Below, piece by piece: positions 36,527-45,687 of a stretch of DNA of 64,000 nucleotides (position 1 is the stretch's first letter; each line of letters opens with the position of its first letter). The notes under the pieces were generated by a model, which was given only the letters and a program-made list of their open reading frames with translations, was not told the origin of the DNA and searched no databases. Origin of the DNA: Bacteroidales bacterium (GTDB lineage: Bacteria > Bacteroidota > Bacteroidia > Bacteroidales > Bacteroidaceae); NCBI GenBank assembly GCA_012517855.1, contig JAAYUD010000100.1, forward strand, positions 30,959 to 94,958, given 5' to 3'. Position numbers and translations under genes: made by a program.

Positions 36527-38266
36527 TTAATGCCGTTCTTTTGAATTCTCATCAAACAGTAGGGCTGAATCTCTTTGTGCAGCTGCCTCTGTCCATTCTT
36601 CCGGTATTAATTTCCATTGATTGAGAGAATGGAAGACACCTGTGCCATTTTGTTCGATATATTTCATGATGTAATATCTCATTTCGTTGTCAGAACGATA
36701 GATAATGCGATCTTCAAGTTCTTTTGCCGGTATGCCGGCGCCATCTACCAATAGGCCTCCTCCGCCATTGCCTCGATAAGAATTGAGTGCTACCTGGTAT
36801 GTCTTATTTGGGAAAAAGGGATCTCCGTTGGCCATCTTCTCAATATTAATGCGTTTTCCTTTGGGCTTTGTTACATTGACAGTATAATATATGCCGGCAG
36901 CCGAATCAAAATTGAATGGCTCATTTTTAAAAGAGATGTGTCCGTTATAATCTTTAAGCTGGAATAAGTGATCGCTAGGTTGATGCATTTCGTTGATCCA
37001 CTTATCATAAGATTCTTCCAAATATTTCTTTATCTCAAGCCCTGTCATTTTTATAACGTAAAGTTTGTTCTCATATTTGTATAGATTAAATAAGTCGGCA
37101 ACCAATAAGTCTCCTCTGTTTATTTTGATATTCATACTGAATGGAGCCGAAAATGAAATATCTGCTCCAGTGAGGTTCAGTTGTATGGAGTGAATGGCAT
37201 CGATGAATGCACTTGGCCCGTAAAAAGCTGGGTGTATTGAAATATCTTCGTCCAAAAATCCCAGTTTATGCGAAACAAAGTTGTTGAGCGTATTGTATTG
37301 TGTAGCAAACTTATCCATCAATTGTTTGTCCGGTTCTATGTTGTCCATTGAGACGATCTGACCATTTATTTGCTTACTTAAAGTGCGGTTGTTCTTGTTT
37401 TTTATAATTTTAATACTTACGTCGCTAACATTTACCGCATTTTTGCCTGGATTGATGATAAGTACATTTTGTCCAACGATATTTCGTACCCATTTGCAAT
37501 AGGTTAGATGATCGTGTCCTGCCATGATAATATCAAATCCGGGAATGCGTTCGGCAACTTCTTGTGACGCATTTTCTCTATATTTTCCTTCAAGTGTTTC
37601 TGCTTCTATGCCCGAATGAAATAAGCCTACGACAATATCAGGATGTTCTTTTTCTCTTATGATATTTATCCAATATCGCGCGGTACTTTCCATGTCGTCA
37701 AAGTGGAGTCCCGAATAGACGTCTTTGGATAGCCAACAAGGAATTGCCGAGGTTATCATACCAAGCACTGCAACTTTGACTCCACTACAATTGAAAATAT
37801 GATATGGTTCGAAGTAGGGCTTTCCCGTTGCATTGCTAATGGCATTGGCACAGATAATGGGAAAATGGCATTGTTTCGCCCAGCGATTAAAAACTTTTGT
37901 TCCTGTCTCAACATCATGGTTGCCCAAATTGCCTACATCGTATTTTATCTCGTTCATCATAGCTGCACATAGATGAACAGAACTGGTATCTATATAGTTG
38001 TAATAATAAGAGGATGGCTGTCCTTGCAATATATCCCCATTGTCAAAGAGCAATACATTCTGGTGGTATATTTTCCGTTGGCTTTTAATGTAAGATGAAA
38101 CACGTGTAAGACTCCCTTTGGCGTTCATCCTTTTTGAAAAATCATAAGGGAAATAGCTGCCGTGTACATCGGTAGTATGAATCAGCTTTATCGTTATAGT
38201 TCGATTTTGAGCAAACGAAATCTGAAATAGAAGAATGGCAAAGAAAAATAAACAAAGTCTCTTCAT
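36527..38266 (-). CDS. Periplasmic 5'-nucleotidase / cyclic phosphodiesterase (UshA-like)
   Basis: A metallophosphoesterase that releases phosphate from nucleotides outside the cytoplasm. The 579-residue protein has a signal peptide (MKRLCLFFFAILLFQISFAQ), metal-binding motifs TTDVHG (residues 31-36), LFDNGD (73-78), NLGNHD (113-118) and AGHDH near residue 249, and the C-terminal 5'-nucleotidase domain with YRGNGGGGLLVDG. No lipobox cysteine is present, so it is predicted to be soluble in the periplasm. It is 23 bp after the C11 protease gene. Confidence 0.9.
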   Translation of the reverse strand: MKRLCLFFFAILLFQISFAQNRTITIKLIHTTDVHGSYFPYDFSKRMNAKGSLTRVSSYIKSQRKIYHQNVLLFDNGDILQGQPSSYYYNYIDTSSVHLCAAMMNEIKYDVGNLGNHDVETGTKVFNRWAKQCHFPIICANAISNATGKPYFEPYHIFNCSGVKVAVLGMITSAIPCWLSKDVYSGLHFDDMESTARYWINIIREKEHPDIVVGLFHSGIEAETLEGKYRENASQEVAERIPGFDIIMAGHDHLTYCKWVRNIVGQNVLIINPGKNAVNVSDVSIKIIKNKNNRTLSKQINGQIVSMDNIEPDKQLMDKFATQYNTLNNFVSHKLGFLDEDISIHPAFYGPSAFIDAIHSIQLNLTGADISFSAPFSMNIKINRGDLLVADLFNLYKYENKLYVIKMTGLEIKKYLEESYDKWINEMHQPSDHLFQLKDYNGHISFKNEPFNFDSAAGIYYTVNVTKPKGKRINIEKMANGDPFFPNKTYQVALNSYRGNGGGGLLVDGAGIPAKELEDRIIYRSDNEMRYYIMKYIEQNGTGVFHSLNQWKLIPEEWTEAAAQRDSALLFDENSKERH

Positions 38267-38289
38267 TAGTTTTATTTAGTTATATGTTT

Positions 38290-39555
38290 TTACCAACCCG
38301 TCTGGTCCCAGCCTGCGTCAGTATACCACTGGGTGGCTTGAAAATTGGAATCCATGCTTGTTTCTGAAGAAGAAGGTATATAGCTTGATAAACCACAAGA
38401 ACCATTCATCGATATAAAATTGTAAGTTCCATTGGGATAGCTCATATAGTTGGTGGCTGTCGTTTGATATTTTATCACACAGCTATCAAATGCCGTTTTC
38501 CATGCAATATATTCTGAATTGCCACCCGTGAGCTGTTTGATAAGACTTTCTAGGTCGTAAAAGTACTTATCGCGCAAAGGGTCGTAGCAAAAAATATTAT
38601 TGGTGCCGATTGTTGTCTTATTTTTAATGTATGTGGGCAATATGTTTTTTGTTGCACTTGCCAGATTTTCCAATGCACTGCTTTTTATTAAGGATACAGA
38701 AGCGCCTGCTATCCAATTGTCATTCGAAAAGTCGTTTTCTTTTGTTATATCATATTTGTCTTTATAGTAATTATAATAAGCATCGGCTATTTTGCTTGCA
38801 TTGTTGAGCGTTGTTGTTGACGATGATGGGGTAGCAAACATGGCGGGTACTACATCTGTATAATAAGCACCGGGGCCAGGTATTTCAGTCGGTGAGCCGA
38901 TAAAGTAATCGGCGTAATTTCGTAATTGGTACAAAGCCTCGACAGATGCCATATAGCATTCGTCAAAAAGAATATAATCGAAATGTAAGTTGGTTGCAGC
39001 CAACACCGATTGTAGTGAAGGAATATTTAGATAATAATAAGTGCTTCCTCCGTTTTGATCTATGCCGGCATATCGCGATATTACTTTGTAGGAAGATGTT
39101 TGAGGTATCCAGCCGAGTCCATGCGACCATAATACCAATCCATAACTATCTGCCGGATATGTCGAAAATGCCGTTGAAAACACCGAGGTCATGACCGATT
39201 CGTCAGTAGAAGTCTGTTCCGGATAATTCTTTAATACCGTTTGTACTACTTTTCCGTTCTTATTGTCTAACTTTATTAATTTGGGAGTGTCGTTGAAAGT
39301 GTCAATATATATTAATAGGTTATTCTTATTGGTATCAATACTCTTTATTCCTTCCGTCATCTCGTCGATATCGCTTCCCGAAAGAGAACTTAAGCTATTG
39401 TCTGCCATCATATAGACCAAAACAGTGCGTTTGAGAGATATATCCGGCTCGTCACTGTGGTTTGAACAACCGCTGAAAGTCAGAAGCGAAGCCAAGAAAA
39501 GTAACAGAACAGACAGTCGGGCGATTTTTAATTTGAATATGTCTATATGTTTCAT
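38290..39555 (-). CDS. Clostripain-like (C11) cysteine peptidase lipoprotein
   Basis: The 421-residue protein carries a lipoprotein signal (LTFSGC, Cys30). The peptidase core starts TVLVYMMADNSLSS. The catalytic His145 is in VLWSHGLGW and the catalytic Cys200 in YILFDECYMASVEAL, which is the C11/clostripain pattern. It is probably at the cell surface or in the periplasm. It overlaps no gene and seems to be followed by the 5'-nucleotidase and preceded by a small secreted protein gene on the same strand. Confidence 0.9.
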   Translation of the reverse strand: MKHIDIFKLKIARLSVLLLFLASLLTFSGCSNHSDEPDISLKRTVLVYMMADNSLSSLSGSDIDEMTEGIKSIDTNKNNLLIYIDTFNDTPKLIKLDNKNGKVVQTVLKNYPEQTSTDESVMTSVFSTAFSTYPADSYGLVLWSHGLGWIPQTSSYKVISRYAGIDQNGGSTYYYLNIPSLQSVLAATNLHFDYILFDECYMASVEALYQLRNYADYFIGSPTEIPGPGAYYTDVVPAMFATPSSSTTTLNNASKIADAYYNYYKDKYDITKENDFSNDNWIAGASVSLIKSSALENLASATKNILPTYIKNKTTIGTNNIFCYDPLRDKYFYDLESLIKQLTGGNSEYIAWKTAFDSCVIKYQTTATNYMSYPNGTYNFISMNGSCGLSSYIPSSSETSMDSNFQATQWYTDAGWDQTGW

Positions 39556-39590
39556 TTCTTGGACGTTTAGTGAATGCGAAAAGTGAGTTT

Positions 39591-40025
39591 CTATTCTACA
39601 GTAACACTTTCATCGCTCGTGTTGGCTGTCTTGATAAAATGAAACTGAGACAATGCAATGCTTTGAATGGATACACTCTTGTCTTTTTTGTATATTTTAC
39701 GAAGTTTGGCTTCAGTCTTTTGTAATTTCTCTTTGTCTTTGGCAAAGTATATCATGCAAGTTGTATGTTCTTGCTTCATGTTTTCATTCATGAAAGTCTT
39801 TAATTGCTCGCTATATGCAGGACGACTTTTCAAAAATCCTTTAGAGTCGACAATTGCACTATCGATTTCTTGAATTTCTGTGAAATAGACCACCGTATCT
39901 TTAAACGAGGCTGCAACACCGAAGCCAAAAACTTTGTGCGAAGGTGTCTTGAAAAAAGGGAAAGAAAAAGCGGAGCATATCATGAATAGCAGAGCCGCCA
40001 TTGTTATAACTTTGCAATATTTCAT
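39591..40025 (-). CDS. Small secreted protein of unknown function
   Basis: The 144-residue protein has a signal peptide (hydrophobic residues 7-21, SAFSF) and a mature part with alternating strands and a Lys-rich stretch near residue 100. No family is recognised. It is 35 bp upstream of the C11 peptidase gene on the same strand and is probably cotranscribed with it. Confidence 0.75.
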   Translation of the reverse strand: MKYCKVITMAALLFMICSAFSFPFFKTPSHKVFGFGVAASFKDTVVYFTEIQEIDSAIVDSKGFLKSRPAYSEQLKTFMNENMKQEHTTCMIYFAKDKEKLQKTEAKLRKIYKKDKSVSIQSIALSQFHFIKTANTSDESVTVE

Positions 40026-40429
40026 ATTTATTCTATTTGTGAGATTGACAAAGATAAATAAAAAAAAACGGCTACCAATATGATAGCTGTTTTTATAACA
40101 TTTATTTGAGTTTCACAAGCGCATTCGCGCCAAAAGCCATCAAATCATCCTCTTAAAGTTTATAAAACACCGTTGTATTGCTTGATAATTTATGACTGGC
40201 ATGTCCTATTAATACATCAATGCGATAATAAGCAATATGTTGTAAATCATTCGTTTATGGACGGTGTTTGTAATGTGGATCTTCTTATATATTCTGATAC
40301 TTTCTTATCCAAACATGCCCTATGTGGCTTGTAGAACAGTATTTTCGCCGCTGTTTCAACCTTGGAATATAAGCCTGATAAGAGTAGAATATAAACTTTT
40401 TTTTGCGCAAATCGTTGATAGACAGCGAG
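40026..40429. other. Gene-free stretch upstream of the small secreted protein
   Basis: No gene was seen. Open frames here on both strands are short and unlike coding sequence. Confidence 0.5.
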
Positions 40430-40493
40430 AAATTCATAAGGACGAAAATAAATGTTTGTAAGTATAAACTTTTAGTTTCGTCCTTATGAATTT
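40430..40493. repeat. Inverted repeat with 18-bp perfect arms
   Basis: AAATTCATAAGGACGAAA (40430-40447) pairs with 40476-40493 around a 28-nt loop. A further partial copy of the right arm (TTCGTCCTTAT) begins just after, at about 40500. Confidence 0.65.
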
Positions 40494-40758
40494 TTATGTT
40501 CGTCCTTATCATTTTTTGAGAATATAGTATCGATAGTGGATGTCAATAAGAGCTACTTCTGCATGGATAAAATAGTATTAGTGCGCAGTAAATATTCACT
40601 TTTGAAAACGTCCTGAAAAATGACTTTCGGATAGAGATTGGTGAGCCAATTTGTTTCTGCACCAGTGGAGGATGCTAAGGGACAAAACAAAAGTATGTTG
40701 GCCGCCGATAATTGAAGAAATAGAAGGTCATGAAGAGGTGCTTTTATTCAGCTCGATT

Positions 40759-40839
40759 GTTGTATGTTCCTTTTTTCGATGACGTCCTTAAGTTTTTTTG
40801 AAAACGTATGGACGTAAATATTTTTAGGGGCATATGTGG
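40759..40839 (+). repeat. Dispersed repeat module A, copy 2
   Basis: Direct repeat of 5351-5431, 81 bp, with scattered differences. It precedes decayed coding sequence and module B copy 2. Confidence 0.8.
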
Positions 40840-40912
40840 CCTTTGTCGGGCAAGGGGGGTGTAGTCGTACATAAAAAGGGGAGATTTTAATTAGAAGCTT
40901 AACTTTAAATGA

Positions 40913-41104
40913 CCTACCTATGAGAATGATCGAGAGCTGTCGATACGATATGTCCGTTTGGAGAAAGTAGAAGTCGTATCATGTGCGAGTTTCGAAGATT
41001 ATAACGATGACATTCGAGGTCGTATGCGAGAAGCTTGAAAAAATGTCGCTGTTGGTAAAATGGGTTCTCAGCTATCTGTAGGCTATCGTTTAGAATGGAT
41101 CTAA
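40913..41104 (+). pseudogene. Decayed coding sequence of unknown identity
   Basis: Between stop codons, the plus strand reads 41 protein-like codons (YENDRELSIRYVRLEKVEVV, then SCASFEDYNDDIRGRMREA), a TGA at 41036-41038, then 21 more in the same frame ending QLSVGYRLEWI and TAA. There is no start codon context. The last 12 codons lie within repeat B, and copy 1 of B carries a matching tail. This looks like the 3' end of an old gene carried with the repeat; I cannot name it. Confidence 0.4.
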
Positions 41105-41269
41105 GCAGAGGTCCGCTGAAAATAAGGGTCCCACAATATGCTATAGGGCCGATTTTTGGACCTTTTTCCGCTGGCGTTGTATACGGTGCATCGTTAACCT
41201 ACTGTGGGATAGTGCGTAATGGTGTCATACGGAGGTGGCAAAGGTTGAAATGCACATGATTTCATGGTC
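41069..41269 (-). repeat. Dispersed repeat module B, copy 2 (inverted relative to copy 1)
   Basis: Reverse complement of 5467-5667. The segment 41169-41266 is identical to the partner over 98 bp; the rest has diverged substantially. The two copies are about 35.6 kb apart in opposite orientation. Confidence 0.85.
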
Positions 41270-41440
41270 TTGGAATGTGGCAAAGGAGCTGTTGTTGTTA
41301 AAGCAGGACGATTGAAGTTTGCTGTTATTGTAATTGCCTTTTGGGGAGAATTATTCCAAGGAACTGCAACTTTCTATTTTATTGATTTAAAAATGGAATC
41401 TGATGTTACTCATCCCACTTTCGATGGCGAGCCACAATAA
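41264..41440 (+). CDS. Possible small membrane protein or gene remnant (58 codons)
   Basis: An ATG-to-TAA frame of 58 residues begins at the edge of repeat B. It contains a hydrophobic segment (FAVIVIAFWGELFQGTATFY) and ends THPTFDGEPQ. The composition is protein-like, but no ribosome site or promoter is evident and the first codons lie in the repeat. It may be the truncated end of a longer gene. No family is recognised. Confidence 0.3.
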   Translation: MVLECGKGAVVVKAGRLKFAVIVIAFWGELFQGTATFYFIDLKMESDVTHPTFDGEPQ

Positions 41441-41461
41441 GAAGAGGGTAGGGGGTGATAA

Positions 41462-41506
41462 ATACTGACGCACTATTATGGACAAGCTATAATAGTGCGT
41501 CGGTAT
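41462..41506. repeat. Strong hairpin, 18-bp stem
   Basis: 41462-41479 pairs with 41489-41506, with one G-U pair and a 9-nt loop. There is no T-run on either side. It lies 170 bp from the end of rpoD and could end the rpoD transcript or be a mobile-element relic. Confidence 0.55.
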
Positions 41507-41678
41507 CCGGCTAAAATGCAGTGCAAATGAGCCCACCCATCTTCCTGCTTCCATTACGTAACAGCATGATAAATACTGATAGAATGTGGCAGAAAGTATA
41601 GTTTAAATTTAAAGGAAAGTATTATCTTGATCTTTGAAACCCTGAGTAATCTTTTTCTTTTTTCCCTGAAAACTACTT

Positions 41679-42539
41679 TTATCCTAAGTATGACTTTAGT
41701 AATTTGCAGCGGGTACTAGTACGTAACCGTCTAATCGCTTTCTCTTTAATTTGGCGAACGCGTTCTCGTGTCAGACCGAATTTGTCACCGATTTCTTCGA
41801 GTGTCATTTCTTGTTGCCCTATTCCAAAAAACATTTGTATAATGTCTTTTTCTCTTTCACTCAATGTAGAAAGGGCACGATCTATTTCTTTGGAGAGCGA
41901 CTCGTTTACCAGTTCCCTATCGGCCATAGGTGAATCGTCGTTTACCAAAACGTCTAGCAGACTATTGTCTTCGCCTTCGACAAATGGAGCATCTACCGAA
42001 ATATGACGTCCCGATACTTTTAATGTGTCCGATACTTTGTCAACCGGTATATCCAACTCTCCTGCAAGTTCTTCCGGTGATGGACGACGTTCGTTTTCCT
42101 GCTCGAATTTTGATAGCGCTTTGCTGATCTTATTTAGTGAACCTACTTGGTTGAGCGGAAGGCGTACAATACGTGATTGTTCAGCCAATGCCTGTAAAAT
42201 GGATTGGCGGATCCACCATACGGCATAACTGATAAACTTGAAACCACGCGTCTCATCGAATTTCTCAGCAGCTTTGATCAAACCTAGATTGCCTTCGTTT
42301 ATTAAATCGGGTAGGCTTAAACCTTGGTTTTGGTACTGTTTGGCTACGGAAACTACAAATCGAAGGTTGGCACGTGTGAGTTTCTCTAGCGCTCTACGGT
42401 CTCCTTTTCTGATACGTTGAGCGAGTTCTACCTCTTCTTCTACAGTAATTAGGTCTTCACGTCCTATTTCCTGAAGATATTTGTCAAGAGAAGCACTCTC
42501 TCGGTTCGTAATACTTTTAGTAATTTTAAGTTGTCTCAT
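41679..42539 (-). CDS. rpoD: Primary RNA polymerase sigma factor (sigma-ABfr type)
   Basis: The housekeeping sigma factor. At 286 residues it is the short Bacteroidota form, lacking region 1.1. Region 1.2 is [17 protein letters not shown]; region 2 holds [20 protein letters not shown] and [13 protein letters not shown]; region 4 ends with the helix-turn-helix [20 protein letters not shown]. It should read the TTTG/TAnnTTTG promoters annotated throughout this window. Confidence 0.96.
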   Translation of the reverse strand: MRQLKITKSITNRESASLDKYLQEIGREDLITVEEEVELAQRIRKGDRRALEKLTRANLRFVVSVAKQYQNQGLSLPDLINEGNLGLIKAAEKFDETRGFKFISYAVWWIRQSILQALAEQSRIVRLPLNQVGSLNKISKALSKFEQENERRPSPEELAGELDIPVDKVSDTLKVSGRHISVDAPFVEGEDNSLLDVLVNDDSPMADRELVNESLSKEIDRALSTLSEREKDIIQMFFGIGQQEMTLEEIGDKFGLTRERVRQIKEKAIRRLRTSTRCKLLKSYLG

Positions 42540-42565
42540 CTACGAATCTATTTTTTTTTAGCGCG

Positions 42566-42573
42566 CAAAAGTA
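42566..42573 (-). promoter_or_regulatory. -7 box for rpoD
   Basis: On the minus strand this reads TACTTTTG (TAnnTTTG), 26 bp upstream of the rpoD ATG. Confidence 0.55.
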
Positions 42574-42606
42574 CAAAAAATCTTTTGAGCGTTTGTTATA
42601 AAAACA

Positions 42607-42641
42607 AATAAAGCACCCATATTGTTTAGTATAGATGCTCT
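42607..42641 (-). terminator. Possible terminator after degP
   Basis: On the minus strand, AGCATCT can pair with GGGTGCT (two G-U pairs), followed by a T-rich stretch. It lies between the degP stop and the rpoD promoter. Confidence 0.45.
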
Positions 42642-42680
42642 ATTTAGGTTATATTAAACCTTTCGTTAAAAAAAAGGTTC

Positions 42681-44276
42681 TTATCGACGATGATTGCGGT
42701 TTTTACTGTTTCCCTTACTGCTGTCGTTATTACTATTTGTACCGTTGTTATTACCATCGGATAGATCGACTGCATAATTGGAACGTTTGCCGCTTTGGAA
42801 CATACCGCTCATAAACAATACTTGCTCGGGTGATTTGGTAGCAGAGTTGAATGCGTTTTCAAATTCGCTAAGAGAACGTACTTCTTCACCATTCACTTTC
42901 ATGATGATGAAACCTTTGCGAACTCCTGCGTCCATCATCTTGCCTTTTGTTACTCCGGTAACTTCTATGCCATAAGAAATTCCTAACTGTTTCTTTAATG
43001 ATTCGGGAATTTCACGGAATGCAGCGCCAAGAACATCTAATCCTTCGTTTTTAACTAGTTTGGTATTGCCTTGCTGGTTCTTTAGCAGTACACTGATTAC
43101 TTTTTCTTTCTTGTCACGCATTACTTTTACTTTTATTGTTTGTCCCGGACGGAACTTGGCAAGTGCACCTTGCAAATCGGCCATTTTGTGGATAGGAGTA
43201 TCGTTAAGACCGATAATAACATCGTTTTCTTTCAAATCGGAACTTTCAGCAGAGCCTCCTTCTGTGATTTTGGAGATAAGTACTCCGTCAACCACTCCTA
43301 GTTCTTTCATCTTAGTTTGCAATTTATTAAGCGCGTCATCGTCTTCTGCATTTTGTTGTGCATCAGGAAGCGATGTTCCTTCTATACCTAGCATTGCACG
43401 CTGAACTGTACCATATTCTTTTAAGTCCGTAATGACTTTCTTCAAAATATTTGAAGGAATGGCAAAACCATAGCCAATGTTGGTTCCTGTTGGAGAGGTG
43501 AGCACGGCATTGATTCCAACCAATTCGCCTCTTACATTAACGAGGGCACCTCCACTGTTCCCTTGGTTTATAGCAGCATCGGTCTGAATGAAAGATTCAA
43601 CTCCGCTTACACCGTATGTGCCTAATGTACGGGCTTTGGCACTTACAATACCGGCAGTTACGGTCGAAGATAGATTAAAGGGGTTGCCCACAGCAATCAC
43701 CCATTCGCCTACTTTTAATGCGTCGGAGTCTCCAACAGGTAGAGTAGGAAAATCATTGCCTGCTATTTTGATTAATGCTAGGTCAGTACTTTTGTCTGTT
43801 CCTATTACACGTCCTTTGAAACTGCGGTTGTCGTTTAGTGTTACTTCTATTTCGTCAGCACCTTCAACAACGTGATTGTTGGTTACGATATATCCGTCTT
43901 GCGAAATAATAACTCCCGAACCGATACCTATTTGGGGTTGAGTTCGCATTTGGCGTTTACCGCTACCGCCTCTGCCGCCAAAGAAGTCATCAAAAAAACC
44001 TCCGAAAGGATCATCTTCAACCGTTACTACTTTTGAAGCTTGAGTAGAACGTATATGAACTACTGCGTGAACGGCCAATTCTGATGCTTTAGTTAAGTCC
44101 ACAGGTTGGGCTATTGCGTCAGAAATTACAGAACGGGGGTTCTGTTTGAATGTTTCACTAAATGTTGTCTTGTTTTTGTCCGGCATTGATGTTTTTTCTG
44201 CCGTCATCGCAGTTGCACTATTTGCAATGAGTGCAACCATGCTTAATCCAAAAATGATTTTCTTAGTCTGTTTCAT
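42681..44276 (-). CDS. degP: Periplasmic serine protease DegP/HtrA
   Basis: A protease and chaperone for misfolded envelope proteins. The 531-residue protein has a signal peptide (cleavage near ATAMTA) and the trypsin triad: His135 in IVTNNHVVEGA, Asp165 in STDLALIKI and Ser241 in NQGNSGGALV. A Gly/Phe-rich flexible loop (about residues 88-110) precedes the protease strands. Two PDZ domains follow (about residues 290-390 and 420-500), then a low-complexity Asn/Ser/Lys tail. It is upstream of rpoD on the same strand with a likely terminator between. Confidence 0.94.
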   Translation of the reverse strand: MKQTKKIIFGLSMVALIANSATAMTAEKTSMPDKNKTTFSETFKQNPRSVISDAIAQPVDLTKASELAVHAVVHIRSTQASKVVTVEDDPFGGFFDDFFGGRGGSGKRQMRTQPQIGIGSGVIISQDGYIVTNNHVVEGADEIEVTLNDNRSFKGRVIGTDKSTDLALIKIAGNDFPTLPVGDSDALKVGEWVIAVGNPFNLSSTVTAGIVSAKARTLGTYGVSGVESFIQTDAAINQGNSGGALVNVRGELVGINAVLTSPTGTNIGYGFAIPSNILKKVITDLKEYGTVQRAMLGIEGTSLPDAQQNAEDDDALNKLQTKMKELGVVDGVLISKITEGGSAESSDLKENDVIIGLNDTPIHKMADLQGALAKFRPGQTIKVKVMRDKKEKVISVLLKNQQGNTKLVKNEGLDVLGAAFREIPESLKKQLGISYGIEVTGVTKGKMMDAGVRKGFIIMKVNGEEVRSLSEFENAFNSATKSPEQVLFMSGMFQSGKRSNYAVDLSDGNNNGTNSNNDSSKGNSKNRNHRR

Positions 44277-44579
44277 AACAATTCTAATATCAATTTAATT
44301 CGTTAATTGTCTATTCAGGTTTAACATTTCGACGTTAAAATAACAACAAAAAAATATCATTTATCTCACTCTTACCGATTATTTTTTCTCTTTTAACGTA
44401 CTATGTTCCAACTTAACAGCGCTTAACGGCGCATCCTCTTATTTTTTATATTTGATATATTATTGTATCTCATATTCTTTTGGAATTTGTCATTATTACG
44501 GATTTTGTAGGCTAAATTTTGGTTTTACAGAATAAACGATTATCTTTGTTCAACCTAATTTCGACTTAAATTAATAAAT
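44277..44579. other. Intergenic region between divergent degP and the AraC-type gene
   Basis: It contains the promoter of the AraC-type gene (44518-44548). No clear TAnnTTTG box was found for degP on the minus strand, so degP may use another promoter type. No RNA gene was seen. Confidence 0.45.
44518..44548 (+). promoter_or_regulatory. Consensus promoter for the AraC-type regulator
   Basis: TTTG (44518-44521), 19 bp, TATCTTTG (44541-44548): a perfect match. Confidence 0.75.
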
Positions 44580-45476
44580 ATGGGAACTGCTGCTAGCCTT
44601 GAAAGTATTATTCGTGAGATTACTCCTCTGTCGGATAAAGATTGCTTCTATATAGCCGATAGACATAAAACAGAATTTACTTATCCTATTCACAGCCATG
44701 CTGAATTTGAGTTGAACTTTTGTGCCAATGTCGCAGGGGTGCGTCGTGTAGTAGGTGATTGTGCCGAAGTTGTCGGAGATTATGATCTCGTTTTGATTAC
44801 CGGAAAGGATTTGGAACATGTGTGGGAGCAACACGAATGTCATTCGAATGACATCCGTGAGATTACGATTCAATTTTCGAGTGATTTATTCGACAGCGTT
44901 CTTGGCAAAAATCAGTTTGACTCTATCAGAGTGATGCTCGAAAAAGCTCAGGTTGGTTTATCTTTTCCGATGAAAGCAATTATGAGGGTCTATCCACTAC
45001 TTGACGACCTAGCTACCGAAAAAATGCGTTTCTCGGCTTTTCTTAAATTTATGACTATTTTGTACGAACTGTCTTTATTCAATGATGAAGCTCGTAGCCT
45101 TTCAAGCTCTTCGTTTGCCAAAATTAGTATTCATTCTGATAGTCGACGGGTGGAGAAGGTGAAAGAATATATCAATCAGCACTATAAAGAAGAGGTGCGT
45201 TTGAATGGACTTGCCGATTTGGTGGGAATGGCTCCTGTCTCTTTCAGTCGTTTTTTCAAATTGCGTACCGGCAAAAATCTCTCGGAATATGTTATCGATA
45301 TACGTTTGGGGTTTGCTTCTCGCTTATTGGTAGACTCTACTATGTCTGTTGCTGAAATTTGTTATGAATGTGGCTTCAATAATCTTTCTAATTTTAATAG
45401 AATATTCAAGAAGAATAAAGACTGCTCTCCTAAAGAATTTAGAGAAAATTATCGTAAAAATAAAATCCTCGTTTGA
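44580..45476 (+). CDS. AraC-family transcriptional regulator
   Basis: The 298-residue protein has an N-terminal cupin-like sensing domain (IHSHAEFELNFCANV near residue 37) and a C-terminal double helix-turn-helix of about 100 residues: NGLADLVGMAPVSFSRFFK and SVAEICYECGFNNLSNFNRI, ending CSPKEFRENYRKN. This arrangement is the AraC/XylS pattern. Its signal and targets are unknown; no neighbouring sugar operon suggests one. Confidence 0.92.
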   Translation: MGTAASLESIIREITPLSDKDCFYIADRHKTEFTYPIHSHAEFELNFCANVAGVRRVVGDCAEVVGDYDLVLITGKDLEHVWEQHECHSNDIREITIQFSSDLFDSVLGKNQFDSIRVMLEKAQVGLSFPMKAIMRVYPLLDDLATEKMRFSAFLKFMTILYELSLFNDEARSLSSSSFAKISIHSDSRRVEKVKEYINQHYKEEVRLNGLADLVGMAPVSFSRFFKLRTGKNLSEYVIDIRLGFASRLLVDSTMSVAEICYECGFNNLSNFNRIFKKNKDCSPKEFRENYRKNKILV

Positions 45477-45629
45477 TTTGTTGTAGTTGCGTGTATCCTT
45501 TTCGATGGATTTCAACTCTTGGAATAATAGGTGTGGACTCTGTGTCTAGAGTGGAACTTGTTATTTAAAATTACTTCATGCTGCGACGGAGATGTGAAAG
45601 AAGTCGAAAGCAAGTGTGTGTTATAGGGA

Positions 45630-45661
45630 TAAAAAAAAGAGACATACCAAAAGGTATGTCT
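45630..45661 (-). terminator. Terminator after the low-complexity lipoprotein gene
   Basis: A 10-bp perfect stem (GAGACATACC with GGTATGTCTC), 4-nt loop, followed on the minus strand by a run of seven T. Confidence 0.85.
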
Positions 45662-45687
45662 CCGTTTCTTTTTCTATTCGTGCTAGC

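Noticed and set aside
42681..44276. Possibility that DegP is also a pseudoprotease
   Set aside because: His135, Asp165 and Ser241 are all present in standard motifs, unlike the protein at 28472-30184.
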